Positions 15,188 through 25,088 of a stretch of DNA of 64,000 nt are shown here, one piece after another. Numbering within the stretch: position 1 is the stretch's first letter; each line of letters opens with the position of its first letter. The DNA comes from Bacteroidota bacterium. GTDB lineage: Bacteria > Bacteroidota > Ignavibacteria > UBA10030 > UBA6906. The DNA lies in assembly GCA_019637975.1 (NCBI GenBank), contig JAHBUR010000009.1, forward strand, positions 62,001 through 126,000, written 5' to 3'. A program made the translations under genes and the position numbers. The notes below the pieces were generated by a model. That model saw only the letters and a program-made list of their open reading frames with translations, had not been told where the DNA came from and ran no database searches.

Positions 15188-17614
15188 TTAGCGGACAGAT
15201 TCGATGCCGCCGATTTCACGGAGGAGATCCTTCTTCGTGAATTGCGATTTGCTCATCAAACCCGAAACATAACTCCCCAGTTGCTCGCGGGTTTCCTGGT
15301 CGATATCCATCGACGTAAGGACGATAATGGGAATGGAACGCGTTGCAGGAATCTGCCGTAGTTGGTACGCGACATTAAGACCCGACATTTCGGGCATGAT
15401 AAGATCGAGAATGATGACATCGGGGCGTTCTTTCGCGGCAATCTGCAAACCTTCTTTCCCGTGAAATGCCTTCAACACATGATAGCCTTCACTTTCGAGA
15501 ATCACTTCAATCAAATCAGTCGCCGCCCGATCGTCATCAATTACGAGGACTTTCGGGACTTGCGAATCCGCTGCTGTGTGAAGGCGAACCCGGTCCATTG
15601 CGGAGAGAAGATCTTCCTTGTTCACCGGTTTCACGAAATAATCCACGGCCCCGAGACTGAATCCGAGATTCTTCTCATCAACAATAGAAACGATGATAAT
15701 CGGGATATGCTTGCACAGCGGATGCCGTTTCAACTCCTTCATTACCTGCCAGCCGTCTTTCACAGGCAGCATCAGGTCGAGCGTGATAATATTGGGATGC
15801 AGGCGCTTTGCCTTCTCGATTGCTTCAACACCGTCGTGGGCAACTTCGACGCGATAGCCCGCCGCCTCAATGTGAATGCGGAGAAGTTCGCTTGCCTGGG
15901 CCGAATCTTCCACAATCAGCGCAAGGGGTTTCTCACCGCTTTCCGACGGGCGGTTCTCACGATTGAGCGCATCCATCAACATCTCGGCCTGCTTCAGTTG
16001 CTCGGAGGTTGCATCAATCACCAGCGGAATGCGGAAGCGAACGCTTGTTCCTTTTCCATACTCACTCTCGATCCAGATTTTGCCCCCGTGCAGTTCAATC
16101 AGCTTCTTCGTGATGGCCAGGCCCAACCCGATGCCCTGCCGGTTCAGCGCTTTTCCGCTTGCCGCCTGCTTGAACGGCTTGAACAATCCGGCGACTTCCT
16201 CAGGCTTGATGCCCGTTCCCTCGTCACGTACTTCAAACTGCAGATCATTTCCCACACGCTCAGACGAGACCGCAACAGAACCATTTTTGCGACTGAACTT
16301 GATTGCGTTGGAAACAAGATTGATGAGAATCTGCCTGAAGCGTGTCTGATCGACAACAATTTCCTCGAATTCAGGAGAAAGGGTAAAATCGAGCCGGATA
16401 CCCTTTTCCACAATGGCTGCTGCAAGCACACGCCGCACGCTTTCCTCGAAATAATTGACGGGGTAGCTGGCAATGTGCAACTCCATTTTGCCGGCCTCGA
16501 TCTTCGACAAATCGAGAATATCGTTAATTATCTGCTGAAGATGCTTGCCGCTGGCATTGATATTCTTCATGAAATCCTGAACGGCTTCCGGCGAAAGCCC
16601 CTCGAACTGTGTTGCCAGCAGATCGGAAAAGCCGATAATGGAGTTCAACGGCGAACGGAGTTCATGACTGAACGTGGCAAGAAACTTCTTCAGCGTGTCG
16701 CTTGCTTCCTGTGTTTTCTGCGTCTGGTTTTCGAGAGCTACGTTCTTCGAGCGAAGTTCATCAATGAGGCGCTTGCGGCTCATGCCGCTTGCAAGTTCGT
16801 TCGCAACCACCGAAAGCAGTTCCAATTCTCCGCTCACGAACTTCTGATCCTTGATCGTCAGCACTTCCAGCACGCCCTGCACTTCATCCTGCACAATGAG
16901 AGGCGTAACAATCAGCGTCTTGAGTTGCAGTTCATTCATTTCACGCGCAAAAAGGTCGGCGGTTGTGCTTTCGCCGATTTCATCCGTGACGATTATATGC
17001 TTCTGAAATGCTGCACGCGCCGGAAGGAAGTACGCATCCTCGCCAACCCGCTGGTGAACCATTTCCTGTGAAAACTCCATGTCGAATAGCGCGGGCGCGA
17101 CGAGCCGAACTTCCTGTCCGTTGGAGTCATAGAGATAAATGCATACGAACTTGGCAGGGATTTCAAACAGAAGGGCGATCTTTTCGGCGGCCTGTACGCA
17201 CAATTCGTCGAGATGCTTGGACGAGTTGATTGCTTTCGAGATTTCGACCAACGTCTCCTTTTGACGCTGATCACGTTTCTTCTCGGTAATATCCTGGAAA
17301 AAAACCGAGAGGCCGTTTGCAGCCGGATAGATCCGGATATCGTACCACGCCTCAAACCTGTCGTCTTTGTAGGCGGTTTCAAGACTCTGAAACGTTTTCG
17401 TGTCCATTGCTAACTGGTACTTATCGCCGAGCAACGCCCCCTTGGCATTCGGAAAAATCTCGTACACATTCTTGCCCAACACTTCTTCGGACTTCAGCCC
17501 AGTTCCGTTTTCCGCAGCTTGGTTCCAGTATGTAATTCTGTATTCGTTGTCCAGTGCAAAGAAACCACCGCTAATGCTCTCAAGAATATTCTCATACTGA
17601 CTGTAGTCAAGCAT
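15188..17614 (-). CDS. Hybrid histidine kinase: PAS-GAF-HisKA-HATPase-REC-REC
   Basis: Cytoplasmic sensor of 808 residues with no membrane segment. From the ATG at 17614 (GGGGA ribosome site) come PAS (about 5-110), GAF (about 130-280), HisKA with FSHELRSPLNS and His317, HATPase with DEGTGIKPEE and QGIGLGLAI, then two receivers with Asp613 (TLDLMLP) and Asp737 (ILDLIMP). An upstream GTG at 17650 lacks a ribosome site. With two C-terminal receivers it probably feeds a phosphorelay; the adjacent DHp-only protein is a candidate relay partner. Confidence 0.9.
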   Translation of the reverse strand: MLDYSQYENILESISGGFFALDNEYRITYWNQAAENGTGLKSEEVLGKNVYEIFPNAKGALLGDKYQLAMDTKTFQSLETAYKDDRFEAWYDIRIYPAANGLSVFFQDITEKKRDQRQKETLVEISKAINSSKHLDELCVQAAEKIALLFEIPAKFVCIYLYDSNGQEVRLVAPALFDMEFSQEMVHQRVGEDAYFLPARAAFQKHIIVTDEIGESTTADLFAREMNELQLKTLIVTPLIVQDEVQGVLEVLTIKDQKFVSGELELLSVVANELASGMSRKRLIDELRSKNVALENQTQKTQEASDTLKKFLATFSHELRSPLNSIIGFSDLLATQFEGLSPEAVQDFMKNINASGKHLQQIINDILDLSKIEAGKMELHIASYPVNYFEESVRRVLAAAIVEKGIRLDFTLSPEFEEIVVDQTRFRQILINLVSNAIKFSRKNGSVAVSSERVGNDLQFEVRDEGTGIKPEEVAGLFKPFKQAASGKALNRQGIGLGLAITKKLIELHGGKIWIESEYGKGTSVRFRIPLVIDATSEQLKQAEMLMDALNRENRPSESGEKPLALIVEDSAQASELLRIHIEAAGYRVEVAHDGVEAIEKAKRLHPNIITLDLMLPVKDGWQVMKELKRHPLCKHIPIIIVSIVDEKNLGFSLGAVDYFVKPVNKEDLLSAMDRVRLHTAADSQVPKVLVIDDDRAATDLIEVILESEGYHVLKAFHGKEGLQIAAKERPDVIILDLIMPEMSGLNVAYQLRQIPATRSIPIIVLTSMDIDQETREQLGSYVSGLMSKSQFTKKDLLREIGGIESVR

Positions 17615-17665
17615 GAATTTCCCCAAATTCTGTGTAAGAAGTCGGAACACGCTAAGTCTTTGAAA

Positions 17666-17694
17666 TAAATAGGGAAAACAAACAAGAAATGCAA
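17666..17694 (-). promoter_or_regulatory. Promoter of hybrid histidine kinase
   Basis: TTGCAT and TATTTA separated by 17 bases on the minus strand, about 50 bases before the chosen ATG. Confidence 0.55.
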
Positions 17695-17799
17695 GCAGTT
17701 TATTTGGTTGAGGCAGGTAACTTCTTATTTTATAAGAGAGTCTACTAATTCAACTGAGGTATCCGATCTCGAAGGGAGCATAACTACTTTAGAAGATGG

Positions 17800-20700
17800 T
17801 CACGAAAAAAGTGCGGAACAGCCATTTGGAAGAAACGGGCAACCGGAGCACGGAATTCTTCCATCAGGAGTGAACTCTCTTGCGTGGATTTTTTGAATGA
17901 TGGACGACAGTTCATTCTCGAATTCAGCAAGGGCAAATTCGCCGTATGAGAAGTCAACGGGTGCCTCCGGGCGTTCAGCGAAAAGAAGATGCGCGTGAAC
18001 TTTGGAGGAGGAAGAATGCCTGCTGACAAGCAGCGAGTAGAATTTCACTTGTGGTTCGTACTGCGCCGCTTTCTGCTGAACTGTGTGGTTGGAAAGAGAA
18101 TCAGTCTTGTAATCGAGAACGTGCCATATGCCCTGCGAGTCGCGGAAAATGCGATCAAGAGTCCCGACAAGAAAGTCCTTGCCGAACGCCGCCATGATGG
18201 TGAACTCCGTACGGGTCTCCGCCCCGCTCTTCACCGAATTCCAGAAGTCTGTGCCGATAACTTTGAGCGCGGTTTCCGCCAGCGACTCAAGTTCGATTGA
18301 CGGTTCGGAGAGGATGGAATACGAGTCGCGCGCAATGAAGTCTTTCAACAATGTCACTGCCGACTTCTTATCTGTGCCCATGTCGTCAATGTACTGCATG
18401 AGATGATGGAACGCCCGGCCGCGCAAGTCGGCGGGAATCTCGGTATCAAGTTCCTCGTCACTCTGATCAGTGTACAATCGCGTCGGTGCAGCAGGAAGTC
18501 CGGCAACATAACGTAAGTAGTACTTCGACGGACAATCGACGTACGTCCGGATTTTGCTTGCTGAAAAAATCTCACCCTGAACTCCCGGCGGCAACGGGTC
18601 AATCATCAGCCGTTCCGCTTTTGCCGGAGCCGGGCGGGCAAATCCGGCTGCGCTTTGCCGCGCCAAATCCGCGGGCCTCAGAACATGAATGTCAAGTTTG
18701 TGCCTTTGTGAAGATCGTTTGAAACCGTTAGCTGTTGCATGCAGGTATTCCGTTACCCGATCAAAAGAGATCTTTCGCTTCGGAACAACATCCCCTACCC
18801 CGATCCCGTTCAGCAGCCAGTTCATGTAATGGTCTGTGGAACGGTTACCTTCCACAGCCCCGGACAGGATCAGCATATCCCGTGCACGGGTGCATGCAAC
18901 GTAGAAAATCCGTTTTTCTTCCGCGATCATTTTCGCACGGGAGTTTCTCTTCAGAAATTCCGCAATCGGCACAATGCGGTCATCGCCGGTTTTTGCCTGC
19001 TGCGTGAAGCCCAGTCCCAACTCGTCATCAAGAAACGGCTCATTGTCGTAGCGAAATGTCCGATCAAGGCCCGGCACAATGACTATGGGAAATTCGAGGC
19101 CTTTCGCAGCGTGAATAGTCATGATTCTCACGGCATCGGCCAGCACATCAACGGACGCCTGGCCTTCCTTTTCCTCCTGTTCGATCAATCGTTTCAGCCT
19201 TCCGACAAAATCGTACAGCGTCGTGAAGCCCTGTTGTTCGTAGCTTCGTGCAAAACGTTTGAGCTTTTCAAGATTGGCAAATGTCTGCTCGGCGCGCGGT
19301 GTTCCTGCAACAAAACCTGCATAGGCGGTATCGTTTACAATGCGGTTGACTATTTCGGGAACGGGAAGCCGCGTTGCAACAGTCGTATGCTCAGCGAGAA
19401 TTGAGACAGCCCGGACAACCGATGTGAACTGTTTCGCCTTGCCTTTGCCCGAAGCAATCAGGTTCCAGAAACTTCCTCCGCGTCTATCCAGCGAAAGTTC
19501 GTACAACTCGGCATCAGAAACATTGTAGAAGGGAGATCGAAGAATTCCGGCAAGAGCCACGTCATCATCCGTGTTCAACAGAAACCGGAAATAGTTGTAG
19601 AAGTCATAGATGCCCTGCGTCTGAAAATATCCGACTCCGCTGCTGACAAGATAGGGAATGCCGTGGCGAATCAGCGCATCTTCAAGATCGGAAAGACCCG
19701 TCCGGCTGCGCAGAAGAATCGCAAAATCACTGAAACCGGCGGAACGGGAGTTCTCCTCTTTCGAAAATACCTGACAGGGTTCGGATCGCAACTGAATGAT
19801 GCGTCTCGCAATCAACTCCCCTTCCGATATTTTATTCTCCTCTTCATCGATCGAGGGCTCACGCACAATCAGTTCAACTCTTCCCGGAGCCTTGTTTTGC
19901 CGCCCCTGGACCAGCGGTTCATACGAGACTTCGTATTTGCCGTTCTCCCCCTTCATCAACGGTTCGAACATAAGGTTGACGAAGGCGGCAATATCACGCA
20001 GCAACCGGAAGCTGTCCGCCAGCACAACCGATGCCGGATGGCCGGCACTCTCTTCAATTTCCCTTTTCGTCTGATTGAATACCGCCACATCGGCGTTACG
20101 GAAACCGTAAATCGACTGTTTCGGATCTCCTACTATGAACAGATTGCCACCCGACAGGTTGTCCATCAACGGCAGGAGAATTTCGTACTGAAGGGTGTTC
20201 GTATCCTGATATTCATCAACCATGATGAATCTGTAGCGTTGAGAAAGCTTGCGACGAATCCTCTCGTCGCGCAGAAGGTTCTTGGTCCGGATTTGGAGAT
20301 CCTCGAAATCCAGGTAGGCGTTTTCGAGCTTTGCTCCCTCGTAGTGTTCAACCGCATTCTGATACAATTCCAGCAATACACGCGAGTGCTGCAGAAGTAT
20401 CCGGTGAACCGAGTCGTCACCGTGTGTTACAAAATCGATGAGAGGTGACAGTGATTTGAACTTCTTCCTCAATCGTTCCGCTTGCTCACCGATGTTGCTG
20501 TTGTCACCGAATACTTTTTTCCGCAACTCACCCTTCTGAGTGAGCATTGCTTCGAGCAGTTCCGCGAACAACTGCAACCGTTCGTGAAGTGCCGTGGCGT
20601 GTTTGAATGTGCTGAAGCGCGGACGCAGGCTCATCATCGAGTTCGGCGTTGCAGCATTGACCAGCGCTTGAAGGTCACGTAATACGAGCGGATCCTCGAA

Positions 20701-21345
20701 TTCATGCTTCACAAATGCAGACAAATACGAACGCCAGAATGCCAGCACATCGTCGTCTGTCCGCTCGTACAATCCTCCGGGGAGTATCCACCGCTCCACT
20801 TGTTCGCGCTTGAGCGCGAGAGTGTGAACAATGTCCAACACTTTGAATTTTCCGAGAGCACGCAGTACCTCAAACAACCGCTGACGTCCGGCATGGGATT
20901 CCCCTTCTTTCAAGATACTGTCAAATGTTTCTTTGATCGCGGCCTCAAGCAGCACCTGCTGGTCGACCACTTCCAACACCGTAAACGCAGCGTCAACACC
21001 TGCTTCAACGGGGTATTCACGCAGGATTTTCGAGCAGAATGAATGGATCGTATCAACAACGGCACCGGAGAGTTGCTCACGAATTTCTTCCAGCGTATTT
21101 CTTGTTTGGCGATCAGGCGATGACGCAATTCTCTTGCCGATACCGTCTGCGATTTTGCGCTTAAGCTCGCCAGCGGCCTTTTCCGTGAACGTAATCGCAA
21201 CAACTTCTTTCACTCGTGCTTTGCCCGAGACGAGAATGTCGATGTACCGCTCCACCAACACAAGCGTCTTGCCTGAACCGGCATTCGCGGTAACGGAGAG
21301 ATGGTGTGAAGTCGTGAGGGCTCTTTCCTGAGATTGTGTCAGCAT
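17800..21345 (-). CDS. AddA-like UvrD/Rep helicase with Fe-S PD-(D/E)XK nuclease
   Basis: Helicase-nuclease of 1181 residues for double-strand break processing. It has a Q motif (LTQSQERAL), Walker A AGSGKT (about 22-27), the motif II region MVDEYQDTN, a GDPKQSIYGFR motif, TIHAAKGLEFP and VACTRARD. The C-terminal nuclease domain holds LDYKTD plus four cysteines: one in VDCPSKYYLRY and three in CSGCPFLPNGC, the spacing of an iron-sulfur nuclease. The in-frame ATG at 21345 is preferred to a TTG nine codons upstream. The partner AddB-like gene lies 9 kb away on the same strand. Confidence 0.87.
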   Translation of the reverse strand: MLTQSQERALTTSHHLSVTANAGSGKTLVLVERYIDILVSGKARVKEVVAITFTEKAAGELKRKIADGIGKRIASSPDRQTRNTLEEIREQLSGAVVDTIHSFCSKILREYPVEAGVDAAFTVLEVVDQQVLLEAAIKETFDSILKEGESHAGRQRLFEVLRALGKFKVLDIVHTLALKREQVERWILPGGLYERTDDDVLAFWRSYLSAFVKHEFEDPLVLRDLQALVNAATPNSMMSLRPRFSTFKHATALHERLQLFAELLEAMLTQKGELRKKVFGDNSNIGEQAERLRKKFKSLSPLIDFVTHGDDSVHRILLQHSRVLLELYQNAVEHYEGAKLENAYLDFEDLQIRTKNLLRDERIRRKLSQRYRFIMVDEYQDTNTLQYEILLPLMDNLSGGNLFIVGDPKQSIYGFRNADVAVFNQTKREIEESAGHPASVVLADSFRLLRDIAAFVNLMFEPLMKGENGKYEVSYEPLVQGRQNKAPGRVELIVREPSIDEEENKISEGELIARRIIQLRSEPCQVFSKEENSRSAGFSDFAILLRSRTGLSDLEDALIRHGIPYLVSSGVGYFQTQGIYDFYNYFRFLLNTDDDVALAGILRSPFYNVSDAELYELSLDRRGGSFWNLIASGKGKAKQFTSVVRAVSILAEHTTVATRLPVPEIVNRIVNDTAYAGFVAGTPRAEQTFANLEKLKRFARSYEQQGFTTLYDFVGRLKRLIEQEEKEGQASVDVLADAVRIMTIHAAKGLEFPIVIVPGLDRTFRYDNEPFLDDELGLGFTQQAKTGDDRIVPIAEFLKRNSRAKMIAEEKRIFYVACTRARDMLILSGAVEGNRSTDHYMNWLLNGIGVGDVVPKRKISFDRVTEYLHATANGFKRSSQRHKLDIHVLRPADLARQSAAGFARPAPAKAERLMIDPLPPGVQGEIFSASKIRTYVDCPSKYYLRYVAGLPAAPTRLYTDQSDEELDTEIPADLRGRAFHHLMQYIDDMGTDKKSAVTLLKDFIARDSYSILSEPSIELESLAETALKVIGTDFWNSVKSGAETRTEFTIMAAFGKDFLVGTLDRIFRDSQGIWHVLDYKTDSLSNHTVQQKAAQYEPQVKFYSLLVSRHSSSSKVHAHLLFAERPEAPVDFSYGEFALAEFENELSSIIQKIHAREFTPDGRIPCSGCPFLPNGCSALFS

Positions 21346-21453
21346 GATCGGTTCGTGTGGTCGGGATGACAAGCATACTTCGTTGTCAAGTCGTGGGACG
21401 ATGCTCGTGTTCGTCTATGTTGCATCGGTCGCCCTCGCTCGGAAGCGCTATGC

Positions 21454-21654
21454 ATGAGAAATAAACTGAAAATGTTCAGAGAAGCAAAGGGATTCTCACA
21501 GGAGGAACTCGGCGAGCGGCCCGGCGCTTCACGTCAAACCATCACTGCAATCGAGAGAGAGAAGTATGATCCGAGCCTGCCGCTGGCGCTGGAAATCGGC
21601 GCATTGATTCGGAAACCCGTTGAGCAGATTTTCGTTGATACGGATGAGAAGTGA
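21454..21654 (+). CDS. Cro/CI-type HTH regulator (66 aa)
   Basis: Small DNA-binding protein of the family usually reading SQEELA-KLG-SRQTI-AIE-KYDPSLPLA. Here it reads FSQEELGERPGASRQTITAIEREKYDPSLPLALEIGAL. A proline replaces the usual leucine/valine near the end of the second helix, and such genes are normally paired with a small membrane protein that is missing here. It may be functional or in early decay. It is the only plus-strand gene in this region and is followed by a hairpin terminator. Confidence 0.78.
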   Translation: MRNKLKMFREAKGFSQEELGERPGASRQTITAIEREKYDPSLPLALEIGALIRKPVEQIFVDTDEK

Positions 21655-21672
21655 AACGCGCATTAAACACAT

Positions 21673-21697
21673 AAGGTGGGCCGTGCGACCCACCTTT
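21673..21697. terminator. Hairpin between convergent HTH gene and M16 gene
   Basis: AAGGTGGG and CCCACCTT form an 8-bp perfect stem with an eight-base loop. U-runs are short on both sides, so termination may be inefficient. Confidence 0.55.
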
Positions 21698-21744
21698 GTC
21701 AACTGTGTACACCTGCGGATTCATCCCGCATTGATTGATACGAG

Positions 21745-23286
21745 CTACCGGAACCTTTCTACGTCCTTTCTTTCCAACACTCTTCCCGGGCTCTCGTTCT
21801 CAAACAATTCCCCGACAGGAACAACGCGTGATTTCGTCTTGTTGATGCCGAGCGGAAGCATGGCAATGACTTTGTCTTCTTCAAGAATTCGTTCGGAAAC
21901 CGGCGATGCATACGTTATAGGCGACGGCTCGTTCTTCGCCATCTTTTCCATCAAGTCTTGAGCGTCGTTCGCCACGATGGCTACCTTCATGTTCTTCGGA
22001 TCGATGTACTTCTTGATGGCAGTGTTGACGTCTGAAACCTTCAGTGTCTTCAGCTCTTTCTCAATCCGATCTATGAAATACTCCGTGCCGTAGAACTCGG
22101 AATCCATTTTGTATCCGAGTCTCCGGTCAAGTGTTTGTGCCCAGAGTTTTGAATAGTTCGTCACGAATTTGCGTGTCGCCTCGAAGTCCTTTTCCGAAAG
22201 CCCCTTGTCAACGAATTTCTCCAGTTCATACATCGCTGCACGTACGGCAAAATGTGCATTTTCGGGCTGTACCGGTCGCAGCCACACACTGAAGTATTGT
22301 TGCCGAAGCGGCGTGTTGACATTCGGGAATGTTGTGCCGGAAGTTCCGCCCGTGAAACGCTCGATGTACGAGTAGTCGCCGTAGTTCAATCCCCTGTCTC
22401 CGCGCAAGCGGTTCATCAGAACGCCGTTGAACGTTCGATGTTCGCCGAGGTACGAGTTAGCAACCATCAGGGCGTAGAAGTCCTTGTCCTTGCGAGTTAT
22501 CGGCAACGGATGCCCCATGGAAATTGCAGTTCCGCGGGCGGGCTTCTGGACAAAGTCGATTTCCAGCCCCTCGATCTTGCGGGGGGCGGGAAGCTGTACC
22601 GGCTCGAACTTGCCCTCGGGAAGCTTACTGAAATCGCTTCTCATTGTGGCAACAAGCGACGCCGGATAGCCGCCGGCAATTCCGATCCAGATTCTTCCCG
22701 TCGTATACATATTCTTGTAATACGCTTTGACATCGTCGAGCGTAATGGATGTCAAGCCCTGCACTGTTGCGCCGGCCGTTCCATACGGATGGTCTTTGAA
22801 GAGAGAAATCAGAAAAGCCTCTTTGCCCAGGTTTTCATCATCTGTTCCGCGAAGGTTCTTTTCAAGATAACTCAACAGGAGATCCTTGTTCCGCGTGAAG
22901 TCATCCGGATCGAACCGCGGACTTAGCAACAAATCGGAGAACAACTTGTAATATGCATCGAGATGATCGCGATGAACCTGACCAACAAATGTCGTGATTT
23001 CGTTTTCCGGCTGGACGTTGACATTGGCAGCCCAGGGATACATCGTCGCAACCACTTCCTGATATTTCAAATCCTTAGTCCCGCCCTGTGCAATCATGAA
23101 CGCGGTTAAGGCGTTGATGCCTTCCTTACCCTTCCAGTCGTTGATGGAGCCTGCCCGAAGGATAATACGGAACGTAATCAGCGGGGAATTCTGACTCCGG
23201 ATTTCGGTTACTTTGATGGGTGTTTTGGCAACCGCCGTTGTCGAGAGCAGCACGCCGAAAATGATACCGAGTGTAAGTGATCTCAT
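21745..23286 (-). CDS. M16-family protease subunit, catalytically inactive type
   Basis: Exported M16-like protein of 513 residues with a signal peptide (ending TAVAK). The expected HxxEH zinc motif near residue 60 is replaced by INALTAFMIAQGG, so it cannot bind zinc. The C-terminal M16 domain keeps the R/Y pair (NRLRGDRGLNYGDYSY) used to hold substrate. It starts one base after the stop of the active subunit, as in two-component M16B proteases where an active and an inactive chain form a heterodimer. Target peptides are unknown. Confidence 0.87.
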   Translation of the reverse strand: MRSLTLGIIFGVLLSTTAVAKTPIKVTEIRSQNSPLITFRIILRAGSINDWKGKEGINALTAFMIAQGGTKDLKYQEVVATMYPWAANVNVQPENEITTFVGQVHRDHLDAYYKLFSDLLLSPRFDPDDFTRNKDLLLSYLEKNLRGTDDENLGKEAFLISLFKDHPYGTAGATVQGLTSITLDDVKAYYKNMYTTGRIWIGIAGGYPASLVATMRSDFSKLPEGKFEPVQLPAPRKIEGLEIDFVQKPARGTAISMGHPLPITRKDKDFYALMVANSYLGEHRTFNGVLMNRLRGDRGLNYGDYSYIERFTGGTSGTTFPNVNTPLRQQYFSVWLRPVQPENAHFAVRAAMYELEKFVDKGLSEKDFEATRKFVTNYSKLWAQTLDRRLGYKMDSEFYGTEYFIDRIEKELKTLKVSDVNTAIKKYIDPKNMKVAIVANDAQDLMEKMAKNEPSPITYASPVSERILEEDKVIAMLPLGINKTKSRVVPVGELFENESPGRVLERKDVERFR

Positions 23287-23287
23287 G

Positions 23288-24643
23288 TCAGTTCGCTCCT
23301 TCCTGTGTCAGCAGAACAATCGTGCGGTTGTTGGCGCCGAAATATTTGTTCGCCACCATCATCAAGTCATCCGGCGTTACTTTGTCGTACAAGGCATACA
23401 CACGGTTGACGCTTTCCGGGTCGCCGGTCATCGAAATGTAGTGGGCGATGCTGTTGGCAATCGAGTTCGCATTATCCTGACCCATCGCATAGCTATATTT
23501 CAGGAATGATTTGATATCGGACAGTTGCTTGGCCGAGATGGGCGTTGTCTTCGCCTTTTCAATTGCCGCAAAGATCTCCTTCTTCACCATATCAATATTC
23601 TTCGGATCTTTGATTCGGGTAAAGATGTTGAACATGCCGGGGTCGCGTGAATCCCCCTGCCCGCCCTGCACAAACTCGACTGCCTGCTCTTCAACAACAA
23701 GCTTCCGGAACAGTTCCGATTGCTGCGAAAACACGTACTGCGAAAGCAGGTCTATCGCAGGCATATCAATGTGCTTGTCGCTGAACGCCGGACCGTGGTA
23801 CCCGATGGCTAGAATCGGCAGAGTCTGCGCTTTCCATTTCAATTCAAAGTACTTCTCTTGAGTCTGCGGAGGTTCCTGCGGTACTTCCAACACATAACTT
23901 CCGCGCTTCCAGCCTCCATAGTATTTCTTTGCCAGCGTAACAAACTTGTCGTGCTTGACGTCGCCAACGACGAGAATCGCGCAGTACTCGGGCCTGTACC
24001 ATCTGTCGAAGAACTTCAGGCTGTACTCGTATTGGTTCGGCATGTCCTGAATATCTTTCAGGAAGCCCATTGTTGTGTGCTTGTACGTGTGATGCTGGTA
24101 AGCGTTGTCGTACAACTTCTCGAAGATGGAAAGAAACGGACTTGAATAGTTCTTATTGTACTCACCGAGAATTGCCCCTGCCTCGGTTTTGAAATCTTCT
24201 TCCGTGTATTTCAGATTCATGAACCTGTCAGATTCGACATCCATGATCGTTTCCAACGCGTCGGCGCTTGCGAGTGTGTGATACACCGTTGCATCGTTGT
24301 TCGTGAACGCATTATTGTCGGCACCAATGGATTTGAGAACGTTGTTAAACGCGTCTTTGTTATATTTGTCCGTTCCGCGAAACATCATATGCTCGAAGAA
24401 ATGCGCAAAACCGGAGAGCCCGGGCTCGATTTCGTTGCGCGACCCGGCCCGAACCACTGTGTAATACGCAATAATGCCGGGGCTGTCAAACGGAATAGAA
24501 ATGATGTTCAGCCCGTTATCCAGCATCGTTTGATGAATCGGATACGGAAAGACTTTAGCGTCCTTCTTCACATCCGGCGGACCCGCGATCATTGCCGCAA
24601 CAACAAGCGGCACGAGCGCGAATGCGAGCATGTTCTTGCTCAT
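23288..24643 (-). CDS. M16-family zinc protease, active subunit
   Basis: Exported metalloprotease of 451 residues. The inverted zinc motif HFFEH (in GFAHFFEHMMFRGT) and the downstream Glu in FKTEAGAILGEYNKN form the metal site. A short hydrophobic signal precedes the catalytic domain, and GGAGG ahead of the ATG is a strong ribosome site. The gene leads a two-gene operon with the inactive M16 partner and has its own promoter at 24752-24780. Confidence 0.9.
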   Translation of the reverse strand: MSKNMLAFALVPLVVAAMIAGPPDVKKDAKVFPYPIHQTMLDNGLNIISIPFDSPGIIAYYTVVRAGSRNEIEPGLSGFAHFFEHMMFRGTDKYNKDAFNNVLKSIGADNNAFTNNDATVYHTLASADALETIMDVESDRFMNLKYTEEDFKTEAGAILGEYNKNYSSPFLSIFEKLYDNAYQHHTYKHTTMGFLKDIQDMPNQYEYSLKFFDRWYRPEYCAILVVGDVKHDKFVTLAKKYYGGWKRGSYVLEVPQEPPQTQEKYFELKWKAQTLPILAIGYHGPAFSDKHIDMPAIDLLSQYVFSQQSELFRKLVVEEQAVEFVQGGQGDSRDPGMFNIFTRIKDPKNIDMVKKEIFAAIEKAKTTPISAKQLSDIKSFLKYSYAMGQDNANSIANSIAHYISMTGDPESVNRVYALYDKVTPDDLMMVANKYFGANNRTIVLLTQEGAN

Positions 24644-24751
24644 GTAACCTCCTTATTAAGTGATTTGTTGGTAGAAATGCTCCTTCACACAAAACGCATC
24701 AGATATCTAGTGAACGATGGAGAGTGTAGTAAAAACCTCATACTTGTACGA

Positions 24752-24780
24752 AATTGTACCGAAAAGTTGCATGTCTGTCG
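24752..24780 (-). promoter_or_regulatory. Promoter of M16 protease operon
   Basis: TCGACA and TACAAT with a 17-base spacer on the minus strand, roughly 100 bases before the ATG. Confidence 0.6.
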
Positions 24781-24784
24781 ACAC

Positions 24785-25084
24785 TCACTGCAGGCCGTCA
24801 AGATTTCTCAGATACTCCCACGTATAAATTCCCGTCTTGTGCCCGTCGCCCCACGTGATGACAATAGCGTTGCGTCCGGAAAGTTCGAGAGAACGCAACT
24901 CAGTTTGATTGGCAATGGGCAGACTGAACAGACCCTGACGCCGGTTTTCCTCCTGTTCATGGAGGCACGTTGCACACGGACAATGCCCGCGCAAAAAATC
25001 AGTCGTGAATATCGATTCACGATCGTCATCCCAGATAAATGTGATTTCGTTGGGAGATGTGCGTTTGATCTGTTTGGGCTGCAT
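24785..25084 (-). CDS. DUF971 (GBBH-like N-terminal) protein
   Basis: Small protein of 99 residues matching DUF971, the zinc-binding domain also found at the N-terminus of gamma-butyrobetaine hydroxylase. Diagnostic parts are FLRGHCPCATC, ITWGDGHKTGIYTWEYLRNL and an early ITFIWDDDRES. Related small proteins occur near iron-sulfur and Mrp/ApbC genes; the biochemical role is unclear. It starts four bases after the kinase-like gene, suggesting one transcript purC-kinase-DUF971. Confidence 0.83.
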   Translation of the reverse strand: MQPKQIKRTSPNEITFIWDDDRESIFTTDFLRGHCPCATCLHEQEENRRQGLFSLPIANQTELRSLELSGRNAIVITWGDGHKTGIYTWEYLRNLDGLQ

Positions 25085-25088
25085 ATTG

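Noticed and set aside
15362-17071. 569-codon open frame on the plus strand
   Set aside because: Wholly antisense to the hybrid histidine kinase, whose domains are unmistakable; composition is a mirror of that gene.
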